Shown in pieces: positions 28,379 to 37,091 of a stretch of DNA of 64,000 nt (the stretch's first letter is position 1; every line of letters begins with the position of its first letter). The stretch covers positions 2,170,001-2,234,000 of the forward strand of contig NC_018691.1 in the NCBI RefSeq assembly GCF_000300005.1, given 5' to 3'. This DNA comes from Alloalcanivorax dieselolei B5. Lineage in GTDB: Bacteria > Pseudomonadota > Gammaproteobacteria > Pseudomonadales > Alcanivoracaceae. The notes beneath the pieces were generated by a model. The model made no database searches, had not been told where the DNA came from, and saw nothing but the letters and a program-made list of their open reading frames with translations. Both the position numbers and the translations under genes were made by a program.

Positions 28379-29536
28379 ATGACACAGTGGCAGCCCGCCT
28401 GGGTTGATGACGAGCTGAGAATTTTTCAGGATTCCGTGCGCAAGATTTTTGAGCGTGAGTTCGTCCCTCAGGAGGAAAAATGGCGCAAACAGCGCCGCCC
28501 GGATCATGAGGTCTGGCCCAAGCTGGGTGAGCTGGGCCTGCTGTGCGCGAGTATCCCGTCCGAGTATGGCGGTGGCGGCGGCACCTTCGCCCACGAGGCG
28601 GTGATCTGCATGGAGCAGGCCCGCGCCCAGGTGAGCAGCTTCAGCATCAGCGTGCACAGCGGCATCGTTTCTCACTACATTCTCAATTACGGCACCGAGG
28701 CGCAGCGCAAGAAATGGTTGCCGCAATTGGCCAGTGGTCAGCGGGTGGCCGCCATCGCCATGAGCGAGCCGGGCGCCGGCTCCGATTTGCAGGCCGTGCG
28801 CACCACCGCGCTGCGTGACGGTGATGAGTATGTGATTAACGGCTCCAAAACCTTTATCACCAACGGCTATCACGCCGAGCTGATCTGCGTGGTGGCGAAG
28901 ACCGACACCCAGGCCAAGGGCAGCCGCGGTATTTCCCTGGTAATGGTGGAGACGGATAAAGTCAGCGGTTTTCGCCGTGGGCGTATTCTGGAAAAAATCG
29001 GCCAGAAAGGGCAGGACACCGCGGAGTTGTTTTTCGATGAGGTACGGGTGCCGGCGGAGAATGTGCTGGGCGGCGCCGAGGGCAAGGGCTTCGTGCAATT
29101 GATGGAACAGCTGCCGCGCGAGCGTATGTTCATCGCCGTGGGCGCGGTGGCCACCATGCAGAAGGCCATTGATGAGACCACCGCCTATGTGAAGGACCGC
29201 AAGGTGTTCGGTCAGCGCCTGATGGATATGCAGAACACCCGGTTCAAATTGGCGGAGTGTCAGACCCAGGCGACGGTGGCCCGCTGTTTTGTCGATGACT
29301 GTGTCTACAAAGTCATGCGTGGCGAGCTGGACGTGCCCACCGCCGCCATGGCGAAGTGGTGGACCACGCAGTTGAACTGCCAGATCATCGATGAATGTCT
29401 GCAACTGCATGGCGGCTACGGGTACATGGAAGAGTATCCGATCTCGCGGATGTACACCGATGCCCGGGTGGGCAAGATCTATGGCGGCGCCAATGAGATC
29501 ATGAAGGAAATCATCGCCCGTTCCATGGATCAATGA
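28379..29536 (+). CDS. Acyl-CoA dehydrogenase
   Basis: This 385-residue FAD enzyme introduces a 2,3-double bond in an acyl-CoA. It shows SIPSEYGGGGGTFAHEAVICMEQAR near residue 60, IAMSEPGAGSDLQAVRTTA near residue 125, VINGSKTFITNG near 152 and LHGGYGYMEEYPISRMYTDARVGKIYGGANEIMKEII at the end, with the catalytic glutamate expected in the EEYPISR area as in long-chain/isovaleryl types. AAGGAG lies eight bases before the ATG at 28379. It is 213 bases after the AraC gene and 13 bases before an acyl-CoA ligase gene, as part of one plus-strand series. Confidence 0.9.
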   Translation: MTQWQPAWVDDELRIFQDSVRKIFEREFVPQEEKWRKQRRPDHEVWPKLGELGLLCASIPSEYGGGGGTFAHEAVICMEQARAQVSSFSISVHSGIVSHYILNYGTEAQRKKWLPQLASGQRVAAIAMSEPGAGSDLQAVRTTALRDGDEYVINGSKTFITNGYHAELICVVAKTDTQAKGSRGISLVMVETDKVSGFRRGRILEKIGQKGQDTAELFFDEVRVPAENVLGGAEGKGFVQLMEQLPRERMFIAVGAVATMQKAIDETTAYVKDRKVFGQRLMDMQNTRFKLAECQTQATVARCFVDDCVYKVMRGELDVPTAAMAKWWTTQLNCQIIDECLQLHGGYGYMEEYPISRMYTDARVGKIYGGANEIMKEIIARSMDQ

Positions 29537-29549
29537 CGGGAGCGCATCG

Positions 29550-31247
29550 ATGACCTCTCCTCACCTGTCTTTCTATCCGAAAGGATTGCCCGAGCGGATT
29601 CGCGCTCCGCAAACCACGCTGGTGGGTAACCTGCGTATTTCTGCTTCGCGTTACCCGGATCGGCCGGCGTTGGTGTTTTACAACGGCGTGCTGAGCTATC
29701 ACGATCTGCAGCGGGACGTCCGGCGCATGGCCGGCTATCTGCAACAAGAGTGCGGCGTGACCAAGGGTGATCGCGTACTGCTCTACACTCAGAACTGCCC
29801 GCAGTTCACCGTTGCCTTCTACGCGGTGATGTCGCTGGGGGCGGCGGTGGTGCCGGTCAATGCCATGAGCACCCATGAGGAACTGGGCTACTATTTCGAA
29901 AATAGCGGCGCCCGTCTGGCGTTTTGCGCCGCCGACCTCTACAGCAATCTGCGCCCCTGTGTGGACAGCGGCCTGGTTACCCGGGTGATTTTGCATCAGT
30001 ACCGGGATTACCTGAACGATCCGCGAGATCCGCTGGTCCCGGGCTGGATCGCGGTGGAGCAGGACGAAGTGACGGATCCGGCGGTGGTGACCTGGGCCGA
30101 AGCTCTGGCCGCGGAACAGACTCCGATGCCGGCCGCCTTTGACGCCGATCAGATGTGTGTGCTGCCTTACACCTCCGGTACCACCGGTCACCCCAAGGGG
30201 TGCATCCATACTCACCGCACTCTCGGATACGCTATTTATTCCTCGTCGTTGTGGCGTGCTCTCAGTGCCGAGTCGGTGTTTCTGTCGGTGGCGCCGATGT
30301 TCCACATGCTGGGTCTGCAAAGCGGCATGAACATGCCGATTCTCCTGGGCGCCACCACGGTGATTTTGCCGCGCTGGGATCGGGATATGGCGGCGCGGCT
30401 GATCGACCAGTGGGGTGTCAGTGTGTGGGGCGCGCCGCCGGCGATGGTCATCGACTTCTTCGCCAAGCCGGATATCGCCGACTATGACCTGTCGCGCCTG
30501 AGCTTGATCTTTGGCGGTGGCGCGGCGATGCCGGAAGCGGTATCGCGGACCTTGAAGGATGACCACGGGATCACGTTCAACGAATCCTATGGTCTGACCG
30601 AGACCTCCGCTTTTTTGCACGCCAATCCGGTGCACCGTAACAAACGCCAGTGCCTGGGGGTGCCCACCTTTGGCGTGGAGTCCCGTGTGGTCGATCCGGA
30701 AACCCTGGAACCCTTGCCGCGGGGCGAAGTGGGCGAGCTGATCACCAGCGGACCACAGGTGATGGAAGGGTACTGGCACAACGACGCGGCCAACCGTGAG
30801 TCTTTTCTTGAACGCGATGGCCGCCGTTTTTTCCGTACCGGTGATCTGGCCTGTATCGATGAGGACGGCTACTTCTTCATGAAGGACCGGCTCAAGCGCA
30901 TGATCAACGTGTCCGGCTATAAAGTCTGGCCGGCGGAAGTGGAAAATTTCATGTATGACCATCCGGCGGTTCAGGAGGCCTGTGTCATTGGTGTACCGGA
31001 CAGCCGCCGTGGTGAAGTGGTCATGGCGATTCTGGTTCTTAAAGAGCGGTATCGCGGCCAGGCCAGCGAAGAGCAGGTGATCGACTGGGCGCGGGAAAAA
31101 ATGGCGGTGTACAAGGCACCCCGCCGGGTGGAATTCGTCGATGCCTTACCGAAGTCCGGCGCCGGCAAGATCCTCTGGCGTCAGCTACAGGACGAACAGC
31201 GGGCGCTGGTTGGCGACGGTGATGTTGTGGCGGCCGGGGACGCGTGA
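29550..31247 (+). CDS. Acyl-CoA ligase (AMP-forming, long-chain type)
   Basis: This 565-residue adenylate-forming enzyme activates a carboxylic acid with ATP and CoA. The phosphate-binding loop is YTSGTTGHPKGCIHTH near residue 208, the A5 region is NESYGLTETSAFLH near 345, the A7/A8 hinge is FRTGDLACIDEDGYFFMKDRLKRMINVSGYKVWPAEVE near 430, and the catalytic lysine follows in PKSGAGKILWR near 535. Length and motifs match long-chain fatty acid-CoA ligases. It lies between an acyl-CoA dehydrogenase and a DUF35 protein, so it probably feeds this operon. The chain type is unknown. Confidence 0.92.
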   Translation: MTSPHLSFYPKGLPERIRAPQTTLVGNLRISASRYPDRPALVFYNGVLSYHDLQRDVRRMAGYLQQECGVTKGDRVLLYTQNCPQFTVAFYAVMSLGAAVVPVNAMSTHEELGYYFENSGARLAFCAADLYSNLRPCVDSGLVTRVILHQYRDYLNDPRDPLVPGWIAVEQDEVTDPAVVTWAEALAAEQTPMPAAFDADQMCVLPYTSGTTGHPKGCIHTHRTLGYAIYSSSLWRALSAESVFLSVAPMFHMLGLQSGMNMPILLGATTVILPRWDRDMAARLIDQWGVSVWGAPPAMVIDFFAKPDIADYDLSRLSLIFGGGAAMPEAVSRTLKDDHGITFNESYGLTETSAFLHANPVHRNKRQCLGVPTFGVESRVVDPETLEPLPRGEVGELITSGPQVMEGYWHNDAANRESFLERDGRRFFRTGDLACIDEDGYFFMKDRLKRMINVSGYKVWPAEVENFMYDHPAVQEACVIGVPDSRRGEVVMAILVLKERYRGQASEEQVIDWAREKMAVYKAPRRVEFVDALPKSGAGKILWRQLQDEQRALVGDGDVVAAGDA

Positions 31248-31307
31248 TCGGACGATTCGCCGGGTGGCCTTGCCACCGGGCTGGCAGTAATGACGAGGAG
31301 AGCAAAC

Positions 31308-31697
31308 ATGGTTAACCAAGAAGGTGGCGTGCAGGCCATCTATCAGGCGGCCCTGGATCAGGGGCGTTTCGAGATTCAACGCTGCAATGATTGTGGTGAT
31401 GCGGTGTTCTTTCCACGTGAACTGTGCCCCGGTTGTGGCAGCGGCGACCTGTCGTGGTTCAGCCCCAGCGGCAAGGGGACGGTCTATGCGGTGACCACGG
31501 TGCGGCGCAAACCGGAAGCCGGTGGTGACTACAACGTCTCTTTGATAGATCTTGAAGAAAACGTCCGGCTGATGAGCCGGATTGAAAACGCGGCCCCGGA
31601 AGAAGTGAAAATCGGCATGGCGGTGAAAGCCCGGGTGGCGGTCAATGAGGGGCGTGGCGTGTTGGTGTTTCATGCGATGGAAGGAGCGGCACAATGA
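31308..31697 (+). CDS. DUF35 OB-fold/zinc-ribbon protein (aldolase partner)
   Basis: This 129-residue protein has a rubredoxin-like zinc ribbon with four cysteines (RCNDCGDAVFFPRELCPGCGSG, the two pairs 15 residues apart, near residues 26-44) followed by an OB fold. Such DUF35 proteins bind acyl-CoA and form complexes with thiolase-like aldolases, as ChsH2 does with Ltp2. It overlaps the next gene by four bases (ATGA), and that gene encodes just such a thiolase-like protein. GAGGAG lies before the ATG at 31308, so I prefer this to the ATG at 31290. It is likely a required subunit rather than an enzyme. Confidence 0.9.
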   Translation: MVNQEGGVQAIYQAALDQGRFEIQRCNDCGDAVFFPRELCPGCGSGDLSWFSPSGKGTVYAVTTVRRKPEAGGDYNVSLIDLEENVRLMSRIENAAPEEVKIGMAVKARVAVNEGRGVLVFHAMEGAAQ

Positions 31698-32872
31698 GCG
31701 GTGATCTGAATCATTTGCGCGGCAAATTCGCCATCGCCGGCGTGGCCACCTTCGGGTGTGGCGAGGCACCGGGCTATACCGACATGGAACTGCTGGCCCA
31801 GGCCGCGCGCCTGGCGGTGGCCGATGCCGGCCTGACCATGAAGGACATCGACGGTTTGTGCACCGCCAGTGCTTCATCCGCCATGTGGTCGATGCCGGTG
31901 GTGGAGTATCTGGGGATCCGCCCCCGTTTCGTCGACGCCACCATGATCGGCGGTTCCAGTTTCATCGCCCATCTGATGCCGGCGATGCAGGCACTGGAGT
32001 CCGGTCAGTGTGACGCGGTGCTGGTGGCCTACGGCAGCGCCCAGCGCACCTCCACATTGAGCCGCAAGGAAATTGGCAAGGCCCGTCTGCTGATGGACCC
32101 GCAACCCTACGAGCATCCTTATCAACCGATGCTGCCGATGTCGGCGTATGCGCTGGCGGCTTCCCGCCATATGCATGAGTTCGGCACCACCCGCCGGCAA
32201 CTGGCGCAAGTGGCGGTGTCGGCGCGCCAATGGGCGCGGAAGAATCCGGACGCGTTCATGCGTGATCCGCTGACAGTGGACGATGTGCTCAATGCGCGCA
32301 TGGTGTCCGATCCACTGACCGTGCGCGATGCCTGTCTGGTCACCGATGGCGGCGGCGCCTACGTATTGGTGCGCGCCGACCGCGCCCGCGATTTGCCGCA
32401 GCCGCCAGTGTATGTGCTCGGCCAGGGTACGGCGGTGTGGAATCGGCAAATCTCCAGCATGGCGGATCTGACCGTTACCGCCGCCACGCAATCCGGGCGT
32501 GACGCTTACGCCATGGCCGGAATGGGACCCAAGGACATTAATGTGGCGGAGCTCTACGACGCTTTCACCATCAATACTTTGTTGTTCCTGGAAGACCTCG
32601 GATTCTGCGCCAAGGGCGAAGCCGGGGCTTTCGTGGAGGACGGTCACATCGCCCCCGGTGGCAGCCTGCCGGTGAACACCAATGGCGGCGGCTTGTCCTG
32701 GGGCCACCCGGGTATGTACGGCATTTTCGCCGCCATCGAGGGCGTCCGTCAGTTGCGTGGTAACGCTGGAGACAGCCAGGTCGCCGGTGCGCAAACTGCG
32801 ATCGTGCATGGCAACGGCGGCACGCTGTCCAGTCAGTCCACCGCCATTCTGGGTACCGCCGCGGCGCTGTGA
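31694..32872 (+). CDS. Thiolase-like lipid-transfer protein, probable Ltp2-type retro-aldolase
   Basis: This 392-residue protein has the thiolase fold but lacks the usual nucleophilic cysteine: the expected site reads MIGGSSFIAHLM near residue 93. It keeps ELYDAFTIN near residue 283 and GHPGMYG near residue 338, including the two tyrosines that act in Ltp2-type aldolases. Such enzymes cleave beta-hydroxyacyl-CoA thioesters of branched or steroid side chains, giving a ketone and a shorter acyl-CoA. The overlapping DUF35 gene just upstream supports this. I consider true thiolase activity unlikely. The substrate is not visible from sequence. Confidence 0.85.
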   Translation: MSGDLNHLRGKFAIAGVATFGCGEAPGYTDMELLAQAARLAVADAGLTMKDIDGLCTASASSAMWSMPVVEYLGIRPRFVDATMIGGSSFIAHLMPAMQALESGQCDAVLVAYGSAQRTSTLSRKEIGKARLLMDPQPYEHPYQPMLPMSAYALAASRHMHEFGTTRRQLAQVAVSARQWARKNPDAFMRDPLTVDDVLNARMVSDPLTVRDACLVTDGGGAYVLVRADRARDLPQPPVYVLGQGTAVWNRQISSMADLTVTAATQSGRDAYAMAGMGPKDINVAELYDAFTINTLLFLEDLGFCAKGEAGAFVEDGHIAPGGSLPVNTNGGGLSWGHPGMYGIFAAIEGVRQLRGNAGDSQVAGAQTAIVHGNGGTLSSQSTAILGTAAAL

Positions 32873-32914
32873 GGCGCTGATTATTCAAGGCGGCAATGCC
32901 GCCGGGAGGCCATC

Positions 32915-34066
32915 ATGATACGTGATCAGGAAACCATGAATACGCTGTTGGACACGATCAACCGTTTCGTGCGCGAACGGCTGGTGCCCAACGAGGAATG
33001 GGTGGCGGAGCACGACGCCATCCCCGAGGACATCGTCAGGGAGATGAAGGCGATCGGTCTGTTCGGGCTGACCATCCCCGAGGAATTCGGCGGCCTCGGT
33101 CTGACCATGGAAGAGGAAGTGCTGGTGATGTTCGAGATGGGACGCACCTCACCGGCGTTCCGTTCGTTGTTCGGCACCACCGTGGGAATCGGTTCCCAGG
33201 GGATCCTGATGGACGGTACCGATGAGCAGAAACAGCAATGGTTGCCATCTCTGGCCACCGGTGAGGTGATGGCGTCGTTCGCGCTGACCGAACCGGGGGC
33301 CGGTTCCGATGCCGCTTCCCTGCGGACCAGTGCGGTGAGGGACGGCGATCACTATGTGGTGAACGGCACCAAACGCTTTATCACCAACGCGCCGCAGGCC
33401 GGTATTTTTACCTTGATGGCGCGTACCGATCCGGAGGTGAAAGGCGCGGGCGGCATTTCCGCGTTTATCGTCGACGCCAAAACTCCGGGAATCTCGCTGG
33501 GTAAACCGGACAGTAAAATGGGCCAGAAAGGCGCCCATACCTGTGATGTGGTGTTCGAGGACTGCCGGGTGCCGGCGGCCAACATCATCGGTGGCAAGCC
33601 TGGCGTCGGTTTCAAGACCGCCATGAAAGTGCTGGATAAAGGGCGGATTCATATCGCCGCCATCTGTGTCGGCGTTGCCGAACGGATGCTGGACGATGCT
33701 CTCCGCTATGCCGCTGAACGCGAGCAGTTCGGCCAGGCCATTGGTGAATTCCAGCTGGTACAGGCGATGCTGGCCGACAGCAAGGCGGAGATCTACGCCT
33801 CTCGTTGCATGGTGCTGGATGCGGCCCGGCGCCGGGATAATGGCGAAAACGTCAGTACCGAAGCCGCCTGCTGCAAGATGTACGCCTCGGAAATGTGCGG
33901 TCGTGTGGCGGACCGCGCGGTGCAGATTCACGGTGGCGCCGGCTATATGTCCGAGTACGGCATCGAACGGTTTTACCGTGACGTGCGGCTGTTCCGTATC
34001 TATGAAGGCACCACTCAGATTCAACAAATCGTCATCGCGCGCAATATGTTACGCGCGGTGCGTTAG
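32915..34066 (+). CDS. Acyl-CoA dehydrogenase
   Basis: This 383-residue acyl-CoA dehydrogenase has TIPEEFGGLGLTMEEEVLVMFEMGR near residue 50, FALTEPGAGSDAASLRTSAVRDGDHYVVNG near residue 120 and VQIHGGAGYMSEYGIERFYRDVRLFRIYEGTTQIQQIVIARNM at the end, all standard. GGGAGG precedes the ATG at 32915. It lies after the aldolase and before a second acyl-CoA ligase, so the operon has two dehydrogenases that could serve two steps or two chain lengths. No hydratase gene lies on this strand; the MaoC-type hydratase is in the divergent operon. Confidence 0.9.
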   Translation: MIRDQETMNTLLDTINRFVRERLVPNEEWVAEHDAIPEDIVREMKAIGLFGLTIPEEFGGLGLTMEEEVLVMFEMGRTSPAFRSLFGTTVGIGSQGILMDGTDEQKQQWLPSLATGEVMASFALTEPGAGSDAASLRTSAVRDGDHYVVNGTKRFITNAPQAGIFTLMARTDPEVKGAGGISAFIVDAKTPGISLGKPDSKMGQKGAHTCDVVFEDCRVPAANIIGGKPGVGFKTAMKVLDKGRIHIAAICVGVAERMLDDALRYAAEREQFGQAIGEFQLVQAMLADSKAEIYASRCMVLDAARRRDNGENVSTEAACCKMYASEMCGRVADRAVQIHGGAGYMSEYGIERFYRDVRLFRIYEGTTQIQQIVIARNMLRAVR

Positions 34067-34193
34067 CAGTTCGCTCTCCACGCATGGCGGTGGGCCAACC
34101 GTCGTGCGTGCTTTTTATTCCGCCTCACAGGTGAATCATGTCTGACCACGATATTGTTGCTCATGCCCGTTGCCGGGCAGGGGAGTATCGCCC

Positions 34194-35765
34194 ATGTATC
34201 TGACCCAGGGGTTGCATCGCGCGGCGCAGCAGGCGCCGGAACGCCTGGCCACGGTGGATGGCGAACGCCGCCGCAGCTATCGCGAGCTGGCTGACCGTTG
34301 CGCCCGGCTGGCCGGTGGGCTCACTGGCCTGGGCGTACAGGCCGGAGACCGGGTGGCGATATTGGCCGCCAACTGCGATTACCACGCCGAGTATTTTCTT
34401 GGCTTGTGGTGGATGGGCGCGGTGGCCAATGCCGTGAATACCCGCTGGAACGTGAAGGAGATGGCGTACTCTCTCAACGATAGCGAAGCGGAGATACTGC
34501 TGGTCAGCGACGCTTTCCTGCCGATGGTGGACACGCTCAAGGCGCGGTGTCCGGGGCTGCGCCATGTTCTGCATCTGGGGGAGACGCCATCTACCCAGAC
34601 AGATGGGCCTGCGGGAATGATTCACTACGAGGATTTTCTGGCGCGGGCGACGCCGGTGGAAGATGGCCGCTTCGGCGGTGACCACCTGGCGGTGCTGCTG
34701 TATACCGGCGGCACCACCGGCTTTCCCAAAGGCGTGATGCTTTCCCATGACAATCTCTGGAGCTGCGCCATCAGCCGCTTGGCGGAAAGCGACCCGCCTG
34801 ATCCGTTCGTCACCTTGTTGGTGTCTCCGCTGTTCCATACCGCCGGCGTTGCCAAATTCATCACCCAGATTGTGGTGGGCGGCACCGCGGTGATGATGCC
34901 GTCCTTCCGCGTGGAGGCGGTGCTGGCCGCCATCGAGCGGGAAAAGATCACCGATGTGATTCTGGTGCCAAGCATGATTCAGATGCTGGTGGATCACCCC
35001 AAGGTGCGGGAACACGATTTGAGCTCCCTGACACGGGTCGCCTACGGTGCCTCGCCCATCTCCCTGCCGGTGCTGGAACGGGCCCTGGCGGTGTTTCCCG
35101 ATGCCCAGTTCACTCATACCTACGGTATGACCGAGGCATCGCCGATGATCACACTGAACTCCTGGCGTAATCACCGTGGCGAGGCCTTGAACAACGGCCG
35201 CATCCGTTCCGCCGGCAAAGCCACCTGGGGCATGGAAGTACGCATCGTCGACGAGGACGACCGGGAAGTGCCCCGGGGCACCGTGGGGGAGGTGGTGGCG
35301 CGGGGAGACAACGTCATGCTGGGCTATTGGAACAATCCGGACGCCACCGCGGAAACCCTGCGCGGCGGCTGGTTGCATACCGGCGATGGCGGTTACATGG
35401 ATGAGGACGGCTACATCTACATCGTCGACCGCATAAAGGACATGATCGTCAGCGGCGGTGAGAACGTGTACTGCGCGGAAGTGGAAAACGTGCTGGCCCG
35501 GCATCCGGCGGTGGCCAGTTGCGCGGTGATCGGCATTCCCCATGACACCTGGGGGGAGAGCGTGCACGCGGTGGTGGTGACGCAATCCGGCGTTGAGGTG
35601 TCCGCCGAGGAACTGACCGATTTCTGCCGCGATGATCTGGCCGGTTACAAGTGTCCGCGTTCGGTGGAATTCCGCGACAGCCTGCCGTTGTCCGGCGCCG
35701 GCAAGGTGCTCAAGCAAGAGCTGCGGGAGCCCTATTGGCGGGGCCGTGCCCGCCGGGTGTCCTGA
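34194..35765 (+). CDS. Acyl-CoA ligase (AMP-forming)
   Basis: This 523-residue adenylate-forming ligase has the loop LYTGGTTGFPKGVMLSHDN near residue 168, FTHTYGMTEASPMITLN near residue 305, WLHTGDGGYMDEDGYIYIVDRIKDMIVSGGENVYCAEVE near 395 and the catalytic lysine in GAGKVLKQEL near the end. It is strongly similar to the ligase at 54910-56460, so the two are paralogues. I chose the ATG at 34194 with GGGAG upstream over an earlier ATG at 34170. It ends the plus-strand series and converges on the GntR gene across 22 bases. Confidence 0.9.
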   Translation: MYLTQGLHRAAQQAPERLATVDGERRRSYRELADRCARLAGGLTGLGVQAGDRVAILAANCDYHAEYFLGLWWMGAVANAVNTRWNVKEMAYSLNDSEAEILLVSDAFLPMVDTLKARCPGLRHVLHLGETPSTQTDGPAGMIHYEDFLARATPVEDGRFGGDHLAVLLYTGGTTGFPKGVMLSHDNLWSCAISRLAESDPPDPFVTLLVSPLFHTAGVAKFITQIVVGGTAVMMPSFRVEAVLAAIEREKITDVILVPSMIQMLVDHPKVREHDLSSLTRVAYGASPISLPVLERALAVFPDAQFTHTYGMTEASPMITLNSWRNHRGEALNNGRIRSAGKATWGMEVRIVDEDDREVPRGTVGEVVARGDNVMLGYWNNPDATAETLRGGWLHTGDGGYMDEDGYIYIVDRIKDMIVSGGENVYCAEVENVLARHPAVASCAVIGIPHDTWGESVHAVVVTQSGVEVSAEELTDFCRDDLAGYKCPRSVEFRDSLPLSGAGKVLKQELREPYWRGRARRVS

Positions 35766-35787
35766 CCGGCGCGATCTCGTTCCCCGT

Positions 35788-36474
35788 TCAACGCAACCCG
35801 GCGCCGCCGCTGGAGACATGGGCCAGCAGCCCTTCACCGGCGGCGGCGATATGACGGCGCATGGCCTCGGCCGCCGCTGCGGCGTCACCGGCGCGTAATG
35901 CCCGGACGATGGCCCAGTGCTCCTGGCTGGATTCCGCCATGCGGTTCTCGATGGTGATCGGCGTCAGTGGTGGCACCCCCTGCCAGAGGGTGAGGACGAT
36001 TTTCTGGGTGCGCGGTTGATTGGCGGCATCGTAGAGCACCCGGTGAAAACGCTGATTGAGTGCCACATAGGCGGCGGAGTCGCCATCATCGGCGGCCTGG
36101 TCCATGTCCTGTTGCAACTGCTCCAGCTCGTCCAGTTCCTCGTCACCGAGTTGGGGACAGGCCTGGGCCACCATGTGGCCTTCCAGCAGTTCGCGCAGGG
36201 CGTAGATTTCCTTGACGTCATCGACGCCGAAGGAACTGACCCGATAAGCGCCCCGGCCCTCGGTCTCCACCAGGCCGTCCGCCTCCAGCCGGCGTAACGC
36301 GTCACGCACCGGGATGCGGCTGGTACCGAAACGCTTGGCCAGGTCCTCCTGCACCAGGCGTTCGCCGCCGGCGATGTCCCCGCGCAGGATCGCTTCGCGC
36401 ATGCGTATGTAGACTTCCTCCTCCATGGAGCGGCGGCGGACGGGAGCGAAAGGGTCGGTTTGGGTTCGCGGCAT
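35788..36474 (-). CDS. GntR-family regulator with FCD domain
   Basis: This 228-residue regulator has a winged helix at residues 15-80 (REAILRGDIAGGERLVQEDLAKRFGTSRIPVRDALRRLEADGLVETEGRGAYR, the GntR pattern) and an all-helical FCD ligand domain at about 90-218 with metal-binding histidines (NQRFHRVLYDAA near residue 145; MRRHIAAAGEG near 208). FCD regulators respond to small carboxylic acids and often repress their own cluster. It is divergent from a thioesterase gene, with a perfect GTATAC palindrome between, and the same site occurs in the promoter of the itaconate-type operon. I infer local and distal control of both. Confidence 0.93.
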   Translation of the reverse strand: MPRTQTDPFAPVRRRSMEEEVYIRMREAILRGDIAGGERLVQEDLAKRFGTSRIPVRDALRRLEADGLVETEGRGAYRVSSFGVDDVKEIYALRELLEGHMVAQACPQLGDEELDELEQLQQDMDQAADDGDSAAYVALNQRFHRVLYDAANQPRTQKIVLTLWQGVPPLTPITIENRMAESSQEHWAIVRALRAGDAAAAAEAMRRHIAAAGEGLLAHVSSGGAGLR

Positions 36475-36587
36475 AGTGTGTTTCTCAAACGCTAAGACAG
36501 TGTTTTCCCGAGTGATGGCGGGAGTTTACAGGATTTACCCGCTTCCGGCCCGGTGCAAGGGAGCGGCGGCCAGCGTGGTTCGTCTAC

Positions 36588-36602
36588 TGTATACAGTATA
36601 CA
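36588..36602. promoter_or_regulatory. Probable GntR operator palindrome
   Basis: TGTATACAGTATACA is a perfect 15-base palindrome centred at 36595. It lies 114 bases before the GntR start and 74 before the thioesterase start. It shares 14 contiguous bases with 26909-26922. Confidence 0.75.
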
Positions 36603-36675
36603 ATGCGCCGGTCCGGATGCTGGCCGCAACGGCCATTTTCCCTTTTCAGCCAAGCAGACAGGAGAGCGCAGGTTA

Positions 36676-37086
36676 ATGAGCTGGACTCGCGAAGACGAAA
36701 TCAACTGGACCAACAACAATCCCTTCCGTTGCCACCTTGGCATCAAGATCAATTGGGTCAACGACGATGGCGGCTCCGAAATCGCCTTGCCGGTTACTCC
36801 TGAGCTGCTACAGGCCTACGGCATGGTGCATGGCGGCATTTATTGCGTGCTGATCGACACCGTGTTGGGCACCTGCGTGCGTGCCTACCATCAACGCGAC
36901 GCCGGCCCGATCACGGTGGATCTCAATGTCAGCTTCCTGCGGCCCACCGGGCAGGGGGAGATCGTCTGCCGTGGCGAGATCATCAAGGCCGGCCGCAAGG
37001 TCATGGTCGGCAGCGCCGATGTGCTCGACGCCGAAGGCCGCAAGCTGGCCACCGGTCGCGGTTCCTTCCTGATGCGTAACGAGTAG
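36676..37086 (+). CDS. PaaI-type hotdog thioesterase
   Basis: This 136-residue single-hotdog protein has the acyl-CoA thioesterase pattern, including AYGMVHGGIYCVLIDTVLG near residue 39, where the HGG loop and the following aspartate/glutamate-type position form the active site, and ITVDLNVSFLRPTGQGEIVCRGEI near residue 76. It should release CoA from small or aromatic acyl-CoAs, protecting the CoA pool. The ATG at 36676 is preceded by GGAGAGCGCAGG. It is divergent from the GntR regulator and shares the palindromic operator with it, so it probably belongs to the same catabolic regulon. Confidence 0.88.
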   Translation: MSWTREDEINWTNNNPFRCHLGIKINWVNDDGGSEIALPVTPELLQAYGMVHGGIYCVLIDTVLGTCVRAYHQRDAGPITVDLNVSFLRPTGQGEIVCRGEIIKAGRKVMVGSADVLDAEGRKLATGRGSFLMRNE

Positions 37087-37091
37087 CCCGG

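Noticed and set aside
28331-29533. A 400-codon minus-strand frame over the acyl-CoA dehydrogenase at 28379
   Set aside because: The plus-strand frame has all dehydrogenase motifs; the antisense translation has none.
34161-35888. A 575-codon minus-strand frame over the acyl-CoA ligase at 34194
   Set aside because: Antisense shadow of a ligase with complete adenylation motifs; it also runs into the GntR gene.
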